This document shows, one piece after another, positions 1-12,148 of a stretch of DNA of 64,000 nucleotides. The DNA lies in the NCBI GenBank assembly GCA_965112735.1, contig OZ218951.1:4588001-4652000 (forward strand), read 5' to 3'. How positions within the stretch are numbered: the stretch's first letter is position 1; the number at the start of each line of letters is the position of its first letter. The position numbers and the translations under genes were made by a program. This DNA is from Phaeosaccion multiseriatum (lineage: Eukaryota > Ochrophyta, other classes). The notes under the pieces are model-generated. The model ran no database searches, was not told the DNA's origin, and was given only the letters and a program-made list of their open reading frames with translations.

Positions 1-394
1 GTGCGTGGGGGAGGAGGAGCAGGAGGCCCAACAACCTTCCCCCTTTCCCTCCATTATCTTCCTCTCTCTCTCTTCTCCCTCTTTCTCCATCTCCCTCTCT
101 CCCTCCCTCTCTCTCATTCTTCTCTCCCTTTCTCTCCCTCTCTTATCTCTCTCTCCTTTCGTGTTCTCTCACCTTGCCCGAGCCTCCGTTCCCGTCGTTG
201 TCGACCCCCCCTCTCTCCTCTCTCTCCTCTTTCTCCTCCTCCTCGACCCTACGCTGCTCCTCCTGCTTGGGGCCCAGGCAAGGAAAGCAAGGCAAGCAAG
301 GCAAGCACGAGCAAAGCCAGTGAAGAAGCAAGCAACAAACAAGCAAGGCAGAGACAAGGCAGCTAGCCAGCGGACGGGACGGACACACAGATAC

Positions 395-445
<51 letters not shown>

Positions 446-2040
446 CACGCACGCACGCACACACACACGCACGCACGCACCTCTGCCTCCTGCTCTGCCT
501 TGCGCTCCTCCTCCAGCCGCTGCTGCTCCTTCTTGTCCCTCCTTTCTGTGGCCGCCTTGAGCCACTCAGCAGCCACAGAGAGTGTCTCTTGCACTTGCTT
601 GGCCGACAGCTTTGAGGGGTTCTTGCCCTTGGCCGAGCACCGCTTCTTGAAGGCCTGGGAGGGTGTGACAGTCGGGGAGGGTAAAAGGTTAGTAGCCGTA
701 GACAGGTAGGTAAGTGGGGCAGTTGGGAAGGGGGGGAGGTAGGGAGATGGGTAGGGTAGTAGGTTGGCGTGAGGGGACGGCCCTGTGTGGGAGGCAACAC
801 GCGGTAACTCTCTCTTTCTCTTCCTCTCTCTTTAACTACATTGCCCACAACCCCCCCCCCCCTTCTCACCTTGACACCTGCCTCGGACCAGCAAGAGGGG
901 TCCTCTCCCTCCTCGGCCTGGTAGTTGAAGGGCTTGACGGAGTCCACCGACACCGATTCGTACAAGTCCCTCACTTTGTCGCCCCTGTGAGTCGACAAGT
1001 GTCCATACGAATGAATCAATTAATGAAGGATTTGAATGAGTATGTGAATGGTGGGGTACCGTTGTCTTCAAAAGGAAGAGCCAGAGCTGGTCTTCATCAC
1101 ACAGTCGGGGGTGGGAGAGAGGGAAGGAGGGGGCTGGACTGACAGGATGCCCGTCGCGCAATGGGTGAGTGCGTGCGTGCGGTCTACACGGAAACTTGGC
1201 AACTTACACTTTGGCTCTGTAGGGGATGTACTTCCAGTAGCCTTTGCCCTCCTCGGGCTCTTCCTCCTGCAGGAAGAGAAGCTCCGTCCCCCATATTCTC
1301 CTGTATAGAGCGGGCACACACACATACACACACACACACACACACAATGTGGTACATCAGGGGGGGGGCAGGGGAGAGATGCTTGGGTGTGATGCATGGA
1401 CACAGAGGGACAAGCAGGGTGGTGTGATAGGATGAGTAACGTCGATTCAAGTCCACAGCGTTCGGGTCGAGATGGGTGAGGAGGCCTCCGCGTCTCCTTG
1501 GTTTCCGCGCCCCTTCCCATGCCCCTTCCTGGCCCTTCCTCCTCCGTCTCTACACCCTTCCTCTCCTCGTCCTTCCTCTTCCGGTCCTTGTTCCCGACGC
1601 CTGTTTCCCTCCCCCAAGCCCCACCCCACCCCTTTCCCGCTTCGTGCAGCCCTTTACAGAGAGACAGGAAGAGATGCCAAGCGAACAAATCCAAGAAAAA
1701 GCTCACAAGGCTCCCTCCCTCTCTCTCTCACCCACTCACTCACCTTGCCGGGTATGCCTCCAGCCACCCAAAGTCTTCTGGCTGCGCCTTGTGCACCCAC
1801 TGATCTCCCTTGCTCAGCCTCTCCCAGTCTTCCCGATACTCTTTGGCGAGCGCTTTCTTGCGCTTCTCCTTGTCAGAGACCTGCTTGCTCGCTCCTGCTC
1901 CTCCCCTTCCTGCTCCTGCTCCTGCTGCCAAGTTGCCTCCATCCCACTCTCCCTCGTCTTCGTCGTCCTTTCCGTCATCTACCCGAGGCCTTTTCTTCTC
2001 ATTCTTCAGTCCTGTCCCCGTCTCCAGCATCCGATCGAAG

Positions 2041-2074
<34 letters not shown>

Positions 2075-2444
2075 CCTCCTCCTCCTCCTCCTCCTTCAGC
2101 CCTCCTCCTGCTCCTCCTGCTCCTTCTGCTCCTCCTCCCTTCCCCTCCTTTCCAGGCTTTTGGGGGATGTCTTCCTTCTCTCCTTCCTTCTTCTGCTTCT
2201 TCTTCGTCTCCATTCCAGTTCCCATGCTAAGCATCCGATCGAAGTCGTCGTCTGTGTCATCATCATCTTCCTCCTCCTTCTTTGGTCCCTTTACTGTCAG
2301 TCCCGTCCCCGTTTCCAGCATGCGAGCGAAGTCATCATCCTCCTCCTCCTCCACCACCACTTTCCCGCCTCCATCCTCCTTCGCCTTGGACTCCTCGTCT
2401 CCCTCCGCTTTCTTCGGCTTCGTTAATTTCAATTCCGTCCCCAT
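1..2444 (-). CDS. Acidic repeat-containing protein, unknown function, 3' part beyond left edge
   Basis: Exons I can support on the minus strand are 2444-1744, 1266-1208, 984-870, 654-481 and 262-173. At least one further exon lies between 1743 and 1267, probably around 1700-1440, but I could not resolve it. All junctions except that one keep phase. The start is ATG at 2444 in a GACCATGG context; a longer upstream reading has no better ATG. Exon 1 holds three imperfect copies of the motif DDDF(D/A)RML..GTG, separated by Lys/Glu- and Asp-rich linkers, one of them a run of ten Asp. The later exons encode a Trp/Tyr-containing stretch (GKGYWKYIP), then a Lys/Glu-rich, probably helical tail. I do not recognise the family. 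The acidic/basic composition would fit a nuclear or ribosome-biogenesis protein, but that is a guess. Introns carry (AC)n near 398-443. It is divergent from the next gene, with 275 bp between starts. Confidence 0.6.
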
Positions 2445-2719
2445 GGTCAAGCTCTTCCTCCTCTCCTCTACCTTCTCTCCTTCCCGCCTTTCAATTTCTC
2501 CCCCTCGCACCTGAAAGCGGGACCACCGCTAGCAATATATACGGCCCTTCCTCTTCCCTGTTGCACCTGAAATTCCCTTCCTCAGAGCCTCAAAGGTGGA
2601 AAGTGATGGTGCCGTGATCCCGTGGTTGAGTTTGAAAAGAATCCCATGGGGTGCCATCTGATGGCTTTCTGTTTTTGAAACTGTAAGATTTGTAAGGGGA
2701 CGAAAAGCTTAAAGGGGGC

Positions 2720-3271
2720 ATGGAGGAGGGGGAGGCACATCAGCAGCAGCAGCACAGCCCGAGGGTGGCGAAAGAACGAGCAGGTCTTATCCACCCTCAC
2801 ACCCTTGGGGGGCTGACTTGCGCCACGACCACTGCGGGGGGGGTGGGGCTGGTGTACATGGTATCCGCTGCCCCCAAGGCTGTGCCGTACACATACCTGG
2901 TCATCCAAAGCGCCATGCTCAGCTACCGGTTCCTCAGCTACTACCGCAGCCGCTGGCATCACTTCTGCCTGGACCTTTGCTACTTTGTGAATCTTCTCCT
3001 CATGGTGTACATCGTCGCGGCACCGGGGAGCCAAGCCTTGTTCGTCACCGTGTTTGCGCTGAGTGCCATTGCCATGTTGGGAGGCGTCGTCTTTAACAAT
3101 AGGTGTGGGTCGATGTGCCAGAGTATAGTCTTTCCCTGCCTCACTCTCTTATATTGTACTACACTCCTTCGGGGGAGGCCCTCAGTCTAAGCCATGCATG
3201 TGGGAGGACCACCAGACCTCACCCTTACTCACTCTTTCCCCTTTCTCGCTCTGCTCCCCCTCCCCCTCTCT

Positions 3272-3306
<35 letters not shown>

Positions 3307-3985
3307 TGCCTCGGTCCTACGTTCCACCACACATATCCCCTCCCCCCCTTCCCCTTCCTTCTGACCTACCCCACACACAACCTCCTCTCCGCGGCTCGCT
3401 CGCCAGTCTTGCCTTTCACGACGTGCAGAAGGTCATATCCTGCTCCCTGCACATCCTCCCCATGCTGGTGTGTCACACACTGCGCTGGAAGCCCGCGCTT
3501 CGGAGGTTCAGGAAGTGCTCAGATGCCGAGACGTGCGAGGTGAGTGAGTGAGCGAGCGAGTTAGTGAACCCGTAATTGTGGCAGCCCAACCCTTCCCTCT
3601 CTCCAGAGTGAGTGCCTACCCTACCGGTTCCCTCTCTCGAGTGGGTGCCAACCCACGCACCCACCCACGCACCCACCCACGCTCCCACCCACGCTCCCAC
3701 CCACGCTCCCACCCACGCTCCCACCCACGCTCCCACCCACGCACCCACCCACCCACGTAGGGGTACAATTCTTTCCTGCTGCACTGGGTCGCTCCCGTGG
3801 GGGTTTGGATAGTCCATGCCATCCTCTACCACGCGTATGTGAACATGTACCCCCATCACAAGCTACGGGCACAGGAAGGCTACACCAACTCCTTCCTCTT
3901 CCTCCGATCCTATTGGGGGCGACACACGCGGCCACATAAAGTGAGGCCACTTCCTGACACCCAGCAGCATGCGGGGTATACGTGC

Positions 3986-4019
<34 letters not shown>

Positions 4020-4645
4020 GCAGCAATCATCAGGGGGCGGGGGGCAGGGGGTGGGGTGGGCAGAGACAGACGATGACAACCACAGCACCCAATCTTCCGA
4101 CCCAGGAGGAGATATGGCAGGGACGGCAGGGAGAGAGGGTTGTTGTTGTTGACCTTGTTGAGAGCCCTCCACTTTCTTCAAGAGGGGGAGGGGCGGGCCC
4201 TACTGCTACTCCCACCAAGGCAGTTACAGAAGGGGAGGTGGAGCAAGGGGCAGCACAACCACCACCAGCAGCAGCAGCAGCGGTGGCAGAAGCACCAGTA
4301 GCAGCACCAGGCGGCAAGCAGCAAGGAGGGGACGCAGTTGGTGGTACAGCAGTAGCAGGTGCTGCAGGCGGAGGGGCACCATCATCATCACCCAACTCAC
4401 GCGACTCGGCCGCTTCTTCTTCGCCACAGTCGCTGTCCTATCGACTGCTGACCTGCTTCGGGGAAGGGAGGGCCTTGAGTGCCTACAACCTGCTGAATTT
4501 GGCATTTGCCCTCCTGTGTATCACGGCTGCCTACCTCCTGTTCTACTCCCAAACGCTGCACTTGCTGAGCATCACGCTCTCTACGGCGTGCTTCTCTTTC
4601 AACGCGGGAAAGTTCTACACACGCAAGTTGGCATTGGTTCGATAG
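2720..4645 (+). CDS. GPC1: GPC1-like glycerophosphocholine acyltransferase (DUF2838 family)
   Basis: Three exons, 2720-3102, 3407-3539 and 3761-4645, give 466 residues in frame. An in-frame TAA 27 nt upstream supports the ATG. The core matches the DUF2838/GPC1 family, which acylates glycerophosphocholine to lysophosphatidylcholine in ER membranes: SRWHHFCLDLCYFVN in exon 1, NNSLAFHDVQK across the first junction, then LHWVAPVGVWIVHAILY. The C-terminal part (CFGEGRALSAYNLL... LHLLSITLSTACFSFNAG) also matches. Several hydrophobic segments are consistent with a polytopic membrane protein. Between the core and the last membrane segments lies a low-complexity insert of about 150 residues with an 11-Asn run encoded by (CAA)n and Ala/Gly stretches. 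A GTGAGG donor-like site at 3941 could mean part of this insert is intronic, but the frame stays open throughout. Intron 2 is mostly a (CCCACGCTCCCA)n-like repeat. Confidence 0.85.
3655..3757. repeat. Minisatellite in intron 2 of the GPC1-like gene
   Basis: About eight imperfect copies of a CCCACGC(T/A)CC(C)A-type unit fill the 3' half of the intron and run up to within a few bases of the acceptor at 3760. Confidence 0.9.
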
Positions 4646-5321
4646 GTAGCTACCGATTTGCTCATATCTGGATGCTCGATTGATCGTAGATTCGGCCCAG
4701 TTTACAAATTGGAAACAGGAAAACAGGCATCTCTTCGTAGAGGTCATTTTCGGTTCAGCACGTCGACTTTCGTCTCGATTTTCGTCTATCGAAGATCGAC
4801 TTTCACTGAAAGTCGACCTCGACATCAGCTGGAGCCCCCCAAACCGGCCAGAAACAGGAAACAGGCCGGCTGGCCGAAACAGGAAACAGGCTGGTGGGAA
4901 GAAGGAGACGAGTCGAAAAGAGGGAAACAGGGGCGGAAAAAAAATACTGTCACGGCTCGATTGCGGTGATGGGTTACAGCGGCGAGGGCCCTCACGGACT
5001 TTTGTACCTGCCTGACGTTCTGACCACCTGTGATGGCATCATCATCATCATGAAGATGAGCATCCTGCCAGCCAAGGAAAAGAGAGAGAGGGGGGGGGGG
5101 GGGGAAATGAAAAAATGGAGGAAACTACAGTAAGTCAGGCAAAAAATATGAAACTGCTTCGAACGCTGTTTCGAAGCCACAACGACAAATCAAACGCCCT
5201 TCCACTTTTTTTCCAATTTTCACATCGGCGTTATTCCAAAGAGGGAGAGGGGGGGGGAGGTTGGATGGTATGATAAAGTTCCCGACGACTTCTCTGCTTC
5301 TACTCCACGCGGTGGTCTATA
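4646..5321. other. Spacer with doubled-word/GCCGGC block
   Basis: No convincing gene. It contains several copies of the word GAAACAG, twice as the doublet GAAACAGGAAACAGG (4851-4865 and 4876-4890), the first abutting GGCCGGCTGGCC. A nearby segment (4817-4833) reads GAAAGTCGACCTCGACAT. The block resembles the terminal-inverted-repeat element at 40483-40696 and may be a degenerate relative. A poly-G run lies around 5092-5104. Confidence 0.5.
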
Positions 5322-8300
5322 TTGGCTCTTCGTGGTTGGAAGACGGGAGAAAACGTTTCCCACGACCCTGGCCTGGCCCGCATGATGGTCTTGAGCCTGT
5401 CTCCCTCTCGCGATGGCCGACGAAAGCAGCAGCACCAGCAACAGCAGCACCAGCAGTCCTACTGGGAGGAGCACAGAGAGGAAGACGGGGTGGGGAGGCA
5501 GCCACCGCCGGCGATGTGCGCGGCAACGCGACCTGATTCCTTCTTGCTTGACAGTCCCATGTTGGAGGAGAGCAGCAGGAGCATGAGGAATAGCAGCTGC
5601 AGTAGCAGTGGCAGTATAAGTATCGGAAAGAGCAGCTGCAGTCGAACGAGGTTCCTGAGGAAGAGTCCCGGTGCGGCACCGCAACAACAGCGCGAGGTGA
5701 CCGACGCCGGGGAGGCGGGGTCGGCCGCCGAGCACCACGGCAGCAGGAGGTGCAGAGGCATTGCGATCGCTGCTTGTAGCAGCAGGTCTCACAGGTCTGG
5801 CAGCAGCAGCAGCAGCAGTGGTACCAGCAGCAGCAGCAGCTGTAGCAGTAGCCCCACTGACCTCCCGTACGATAGGATGAGGGCTCTGACGATGCCGGCC
5901 CCTTCTTCCTCTACCGCTTCTGCGGCGGCGGCGGCGGCAGCGGCGGCGGTTGCTGCCTCATCAAAAACTAGAGGGGGCTCCAAGTCGCCTACATGCTCCC
6001 CCTCCTCCTCCGCGGTGCCTTCCATCTGGCCGAGCACCACAGCAGACGCGGCTGAGGCCCCAGTTGGTGATACAGAAGGCGGAGGGAGGGGGGAGGGAAG
6101 TCAGAGAGTGCGTACAGTCACCTCAGATGCCGCAGCTGCCTCTAACGGTGGCAGCGGCGGCGGGAGTTGTAGTGCGGCGACCGTGGTCCTGAATAGCAGC
6201 AGCAGCAGTAGCAGCAGTAGTAGCAGTTGCTGCAGCACTAGCACTAGACGGCGAGGGAGAGAGAGAGAGGTTTTTTTATCAGGGCACGCCATGGCATCGG
6301 AGGCAACAGCAGTAGGCGAGGCATCCTCGGTAGCGGCAGCAGCTGCAGCAGGAGGAGGCGGAGGAGGTGTGAAGGGGGCGAGTGAGGTGAATGTGTGGGG
6401 CGCCAAAAGTGGCGAGCACGATGCGGATTCTGTTTGGGGGCCAACCCCCACCTCTTCAACTACGACTTTGGTACCCGATTACCACCATCACCAGCGTCCT
6501 CGCCATCACCACCACCATCATCATCATCAGCAGCACCAGCACCAGCACCAGCAGCAGGAGCAACAGCAGCAGCAGCAACAGCAGCAAGAATCACTCTCGC
6601 CGCGCCATGACCAGCAGCGCCTGCACCACCGCCCACTCTTGTCTTCCACCCATGGGCCCCCCTCCAAGCACCAGCGGGCAGTGAGTCTTCAGTCGAATCC
6701 CTGCCCATTCGAACCCAGTCTCGTAGACGGACAACAACCACCACCACAACAAACACAACCACAACCACAGCAGCAGCAGCGGATACTGCCGCCCCCGCCC
6801 TCGAGAACAGCGGGCTCGAAATCCAGGCAATTGCTGTCCAAGTCTGGCCAGCACCAGCAACATCAACAACAACAACAGGAGGATCATCATCAGCAGCAGC
6901 AACAGCAGCAGCAACAACAACAACAACAACAACAACAACAGCACTTTCAGCACTTTCAGCACTTTCAACAACCACCACAGCACCCCCAGCAGCAGTTACA
7001 GAAGGAACAGCAGCGCATGAGGCGCATGACGAGAGCAGACCGAATGCTCTCCGAGTCCAGCGTCCCTCCGCCTGCTGTGTACAGGGGTATCGCCAATGGG
7101 GATAAGGTGTTGCAGGGGGTATGTCTGGACCGACGCTCTTGGCTGGAGGTGAGGGACACGAGGCATCGATACGGCAAGAACCTCCGCAGGTAAGTTGGGT
7201 TGGTTGGGTTGGGTGGGTGGGTGGGTGTTTGGGTGACCGGTTAGGCGGTTGGTTGGGTGGTTGGTTGGTTGGTTGGTTGGATGGGTGGGTGGGTGGGTGG
7301 GTGGGTGGGGTGAGTGGTTGGGTGGTTGGTTGGTTGCCTAGGTTAAAGAGGGGAGGAAGAGGGAGGGAAGGCGCGGGGGGGGGGGGGGAAGGAGGTAGGG
7401 GAAAAGGGGCAGTGCATGGAGGCAGTGGGGGAAAGATGACAAGGGATAATGGGGGGGTTAGTTTGAGGTGGCAGAGAGAGCCTTTCGGAGAGTCCAGCCA
7501 GCTCGACTTGACGGGGCATGGCAGTGGAGGGATGGTGCTCGCGTCATGCCTGTGGAAGGAGAGGCTCCTATGGCGTGAGGGAAGGAGTGGAGTGGAGAAA
7601 GGAAGAGAAAAGAAAGTGCCGTTCCTCTTTGTCGACTTGAGCCCCATTGGCTAGTAAAGTAGCCCCTCCCTCCTTTTTAACTTCTGTAACCGCCTTGCTG
7701 TCTTACCAATGCCCCCCGTCACATCCCCCCCCCCCCCCCCTCCCCAATTTCACCCCCACTCACCCCCGATGTCAGGTATTACAAGGCTTGGGACGCTGCG
7801 GGGCGGCAGGGGAACGGCTTCTTTTCTTGGCTGCTCACCACTCCGCTGGAGCTCGACAGCTGCAGCAGAGCACAACTCGAGAGTGACACAGTCACGTACC
7901 TCACCACGGCGGAGGAGAGAGAAGAGTACCAGGTCAGTTAGTGGGATACATTTCTTTCTCTATGTGTCCTGACTCTGTCTCTTTCTCTCTCTGTTGTCTA
8001 CATGTCTCTCCCCTCCCCTCTCTTGTCTCCCTTTCTCTATCTGTATGTGTGTGCGTATCCCTCTCTTCTGTCCGCTCACGCCCCCGTGTCAACTCTGCCC
8101 CTCCTCCATCGGCCACCCCACACACACACACTTCCCCTTAACCGCCACCCGCCCCCCCCCCTCTCTCTACCCTTCCACCCCCCCCCCTTTAGGTGGTGAT
8201 CGATGGAAACCGTATGGTTCGGTTGAGTGGCGAGCCAGTCAACACGGGCGAAGGGGGATGGATCTTTGTCCTCAGAGAAGGGGTGCTTTTCGCCACAACA

Positions 8301-9344
8301 AAGAAGACGACGCCTCCGCGCTTTCACCACTCCAGCTTCTTTGGTGGAGAGTACGTGGAGGCGGCTGGACTCATTGTTGTCGACGACGGCATCCTGCAAT
8401 GCGTATACCCACACAGTGGGCACTACCGTCCGACGGACTCGCAGACGTCCTGCATTTTGACGTGGTTATTGGAGTGTGGCATTAGCTTGGACAATGTTAA
8501 AGCCGATGCCCAGCGCACTTACAAGGTGTGTCGAGCGATCAACCCGGCGGGAACGGGCAAGATGAAGAAGATCGACTCGCCGTTCCTTGTGGACGCAAGG
8601 TTTCTCTACGACTTTTTGAATCAAAAGTTTGCGTGTTGCACCAACGGGCTCTGGAGAGAGATGAGCGTGACCGCTGCGGAGTTTCGGAGGAGGAGAGTGA
8701 GGAAGAAGGAGGCGCGGAGATTGGAGCAGCAGCAGGAGCGGCGAAGGATCGCTCAGGAGCTGCAGGATGCTTGCGGGGAGTGCATCTCTGCTGGTGCTGG
8801 TGCTGGAGCTGGTGCTGGGGGAGGGAGAGAGGAGGGAGCCGTTGAGCAGGGTGAAGGAGGAGGTGGTGCGGGGAGGTTGGAGGACGAGGGGGAGGAGGAG
8901 GAGGAGGAGGTGGAGGAGGAGGGGGAGGTGAAAGGAGGATGGGAGAGGGACGACGACAACGTGGGAGGCGAGGGGGCCCGCGGAGAGGAGGACGGAGAGG
9001 AGGGAGAGGACGACGATGACTTCCAGCTCCGGGCAGTGGAGGAGGAGAGGATAAGGGTTCGACATGGCGCTCTCCCGCCTGATATGTGCATGAATCTGAG
9101 AGAGGGAGCAAGCGGTGGCGGTGGAGGCGACGGCTCCTCATCGGGAAGAATCACCATCACTGGAGGGGGGGTGTGCCATCGGTGTCGACCAGGCAAGTGC
9201 CTCCGCCATCCGGGAGGGAAGAGTGAGACGGAAGAGTCTGAGACTGAATCGGAGTCTCCGGGTAGTGATGGTGGCGGTGGCAACCGAACGGCAACGGGCA
9301 GGAGGGAGGAGGGGGGGGTGGGGGTGGGGGAGAGGGTGGCTTGA
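5322..9344 (+). CDS. IQM-like protein with a long Ser/Gln/His-rich N-terminal region
   Basis: Exons 5322-7189, 7776-7932 and 8193-9344 join in phase to 1,058 residues. The first ATG of the open frame is used, but a later Met (5382) is possible. The conserved core starts near residue 610: DTRHRYGKNLRRYYKAW, FFSWLLTTPLELD, TVTYLTTAEEREEYQVVIDG, GGWIFVLREGVLFAT, RFHHSSFFGG, AAGLIVVDDG, YPHSGHYRPT. This is the domain found in plant IQM calmodulin-binding proteins and fungal relatives. An IQ motif was not evident, so calmodulin binding is unproven. The first 600 residues are low-complexity (Ser, Ala, then Gln and His runs from CAG/CAA/CAC repeats). The C-terminus is Glu/Gly-rich. Intron 1 is made of TTGG/TGGG repeats. 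One TTGGTGATACAG copy (6063-6074) is translated as VGDTE. Convergent with the MgtE-like gene. Confidence 0.8.
7193..7340. repeat. (TTGG)/(TGGG) repeat in intron 1 of the IQM-like gene
   Basis: Imperfect TTGGT/GGGTG units begin directly after the donor site at 7190 and run for about 150 bp. Confidence 0.85.
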
Positions 9345-10435
9345 GTGAAGTGGAGTGGAGGAAAGGGGCATGGGTGGCGCGGGTGGCGTCCCCGGCTTGG
9401 CGTGTGGTGCCCTTGGTTGGTTGACCATTGCTGACTATGAATGGTGAAGGACGAACGAACGACCGAACTAGGGAGGGGGGGAGAGGGAGGAAAGGGATAT
9501 ATTCGAAGGACGGGAGGGGATGGCAGCGACGAGGACGAGAGTGAGCGATATATATCGCACCCGCGGGGACGGACGCCACTCCTTGTGAGGGATCTAAGGA
9601 GGGGGGGGCGGGTGTTTGACTGTGGTGCGGGCTGCGTTTGGCCGACCGGTCGTTCGGACGGTCTGTTGCGGAATACAGTGTACAGCGCACGCCGCAGCCG
9701 CGGCCCGGGGTGTGGTGCGTGTACAAGAGACAGCCATGCGGCGCGCAGACCGCCCCCCCTCTCTCTCTCTCGCGCGCGCACAACTGCGTTCAGAGAGGCG
9801 GAGGAGGTGTGAGGGGTGAGGGGTTTGCAGCAGCAGCAGCAGTTGGTGATACAAGCAGGAGAAGTAATTGGTGATACAAGCAGCAGCATGGGGTTTGGTT
9901 GGGGCCGATGGAGAGGACCTACGACACGGATTTGGTACGAATACAGTTCAGTGCCTGTGAATAGTCCATTTGTACAGTGGGGTGAAGGGGTGAAGTGGGG
10001 AGAGTGAGAGAGAACAAACGGAGGAGGACTTCGTTAATAAAAATTAAGTGCACCCCCGAAGAAGGGGAGCACAGCAGCAGCGTATATATATCATTAATTA
10101 ACACACCACAATATTAATAGGATTCAATCAAAAATTGATTTTTTTGGACGAACTCCGCAAAATGACGCTGGGAGAAGCGCTAATAGCTCTTCGTGTAGCT
10201 CTTTGAGATGCCTACCGACACATAGTCTTTCGGCTTTCATCGCTTTTTCTCTTCCCTACTTGTCAGCATTTCTACAAGAGCACTCCCTCCCCGTTGCCGC
10301 CCGACCTCTAAAAAAAACGGGCGATTTGGGCGATTCTTACGCAAATCGAGTGTTAAAAAAAGATTGCTAGCAAACCGTCTTCTATTGAAATGTTCTATTA
10401 CTAAGTTGTTTACGAAGATTATACACAAGTCTTGA
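9345..10435. other. Convergent spacer between IQM-like and MgtE-like genes
   Basis: No gene seen. At 9838-9884 a (CAG)n run is followed by two TTGGTGATACAAGCAG copies about 30 bp apart. The 10015-10430 part is AT-richer than its surroundings and probably holds both 3' ends (TTAATAAAAA near 10032). Confidence 0.5.
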
Positions 10436-10957
10436 TTACCGCAGCAGCACCTTTGCGGTTGTGCATAGAATCAAGACGCCCGTCACATCCGTCAGCGTCG
10501 CCAGAGCTGTACATAGACACCATCAACACCACCACCAGCCGCAGCAACAGCAAAGCAACAGCATGAGGGGAGGGAAACACATAGTTTTGTCACACACGTG
10601 GGCAGCAGACGAAGAGGGGGAGGGGGGGGGGGGTGATGGCAGTGGATGTGTGAGGAAAAAGACGGGCTGATTGACTTACAAAGACTGAAACTGAAACTGC
10701 GTTCGTCCGTCCCTCCTTACGTACGCTTACCTGGGCTGGCGAAGTTGACAGGGTCCATTCCCCACCTGTCAAGTACGATCGGAGTGATTGTACCGAATAG
10801 GATCTGCACGGCGGGGGGGGGGGGGGGAGAAGGAAGTGCGCAAACGGAGGCGAGCCAGGAAGAGGGCGGGACTGGTTGGTTGATCGGTGGCGTGTGATCG
10901 AGCAGTGAGGAGATGGCAGTAGGTGGGGAAGGGAAGGGCGGTAGGGGGGAAGGGAAG

Positions 10958-11026
<69 letters not shown>

Positions 11027-11366
11027 GGTGTCACACTCACCGCCCCAATAACTGTGAGTCCCATAGCCACCGACACGGCAATGGAGGCCGAAAGAGTGCT
11101 CCCGGGAGTGAGCAGCACACGCGCAAAGGAAGCTAGGGACAGGATGAGCGACGCCGCGAAGGCAGCCTATGGGTGTGGGTGGGAAGGCAGTTGATGGGGG
11201 GGGGGAGGGAGGAGGAGGAGGAGAGTAGAGACATATGGGGAGGGAAGCGGGAGGAGCGTCAGAGGTGTATCGGGGAGGAGGGCCGCAGTGGAAGAGGGGT
11301 TTGGAGGCAGACAGACAGACAGAGAGAGCGAGCAAGAGAGAGAGAGAGCGCGAGAGAGAGGGAGAC

Positions 11367-11421
<55 letters not shown>

Positions 11422-12111
11422 CCCAGGGAGGAAAGAGTCGCTCTGGTGGGACCGCCTTTCACCTTCCTGATATGGCCGTCCGTGGCCTTCCAGTCCATCC
11501 TGGACTATTAACAAGACTCGCATCTCTTCTGTCCTCATCCCTCACCTTCGCCTCCCTCCTGACGCACTTCCCTGCATTCTTCTTTGTAATCTCCCCCGTA
11601 GCGATGCCCCGAATGACCATGGCACTGCTCTGATTGCCTGCATTGCCGGCGGTACCTGTGAGCATGGTGAGGAAGAGCGCAATGACGATGTTGCGCTCAA
11701 TGACGGACTGGAAAGCCGTCAGTATCACCTTTTGCGGGAGGAAGGAAGGAAGCAAGGAAGGAAGGAAGGGAGGAAGGAAGAAGGGGGGCGGGGAGCGGCG
11801 AGCGGTGAGCGCTGAAGAGGGAGCCAACCTCACGATGTCCGCACCTAAAATACCCCTCATCTCTCTCATCTCGTCTCGTCTCTCTCTCACACACACACAG
11901 CGCTTTCCCTCCTTTCATCTTCGTTCTTTCAATAACAAGAAGCAGCACAATACAAGGACGAGAAATAAGAACTCCCCACCTCCAACTCCATGCACCCACG
12001 CACCCACACACCCGCCCACACCCACTCACACCCACCTACCCACCCACCCACCCAGCCCACCCACTCATCCACACTCACACACACACGCGCGCGCACACAC
12101 ACACACTCACA

Positions 12112-12148
<37 letters not shown>

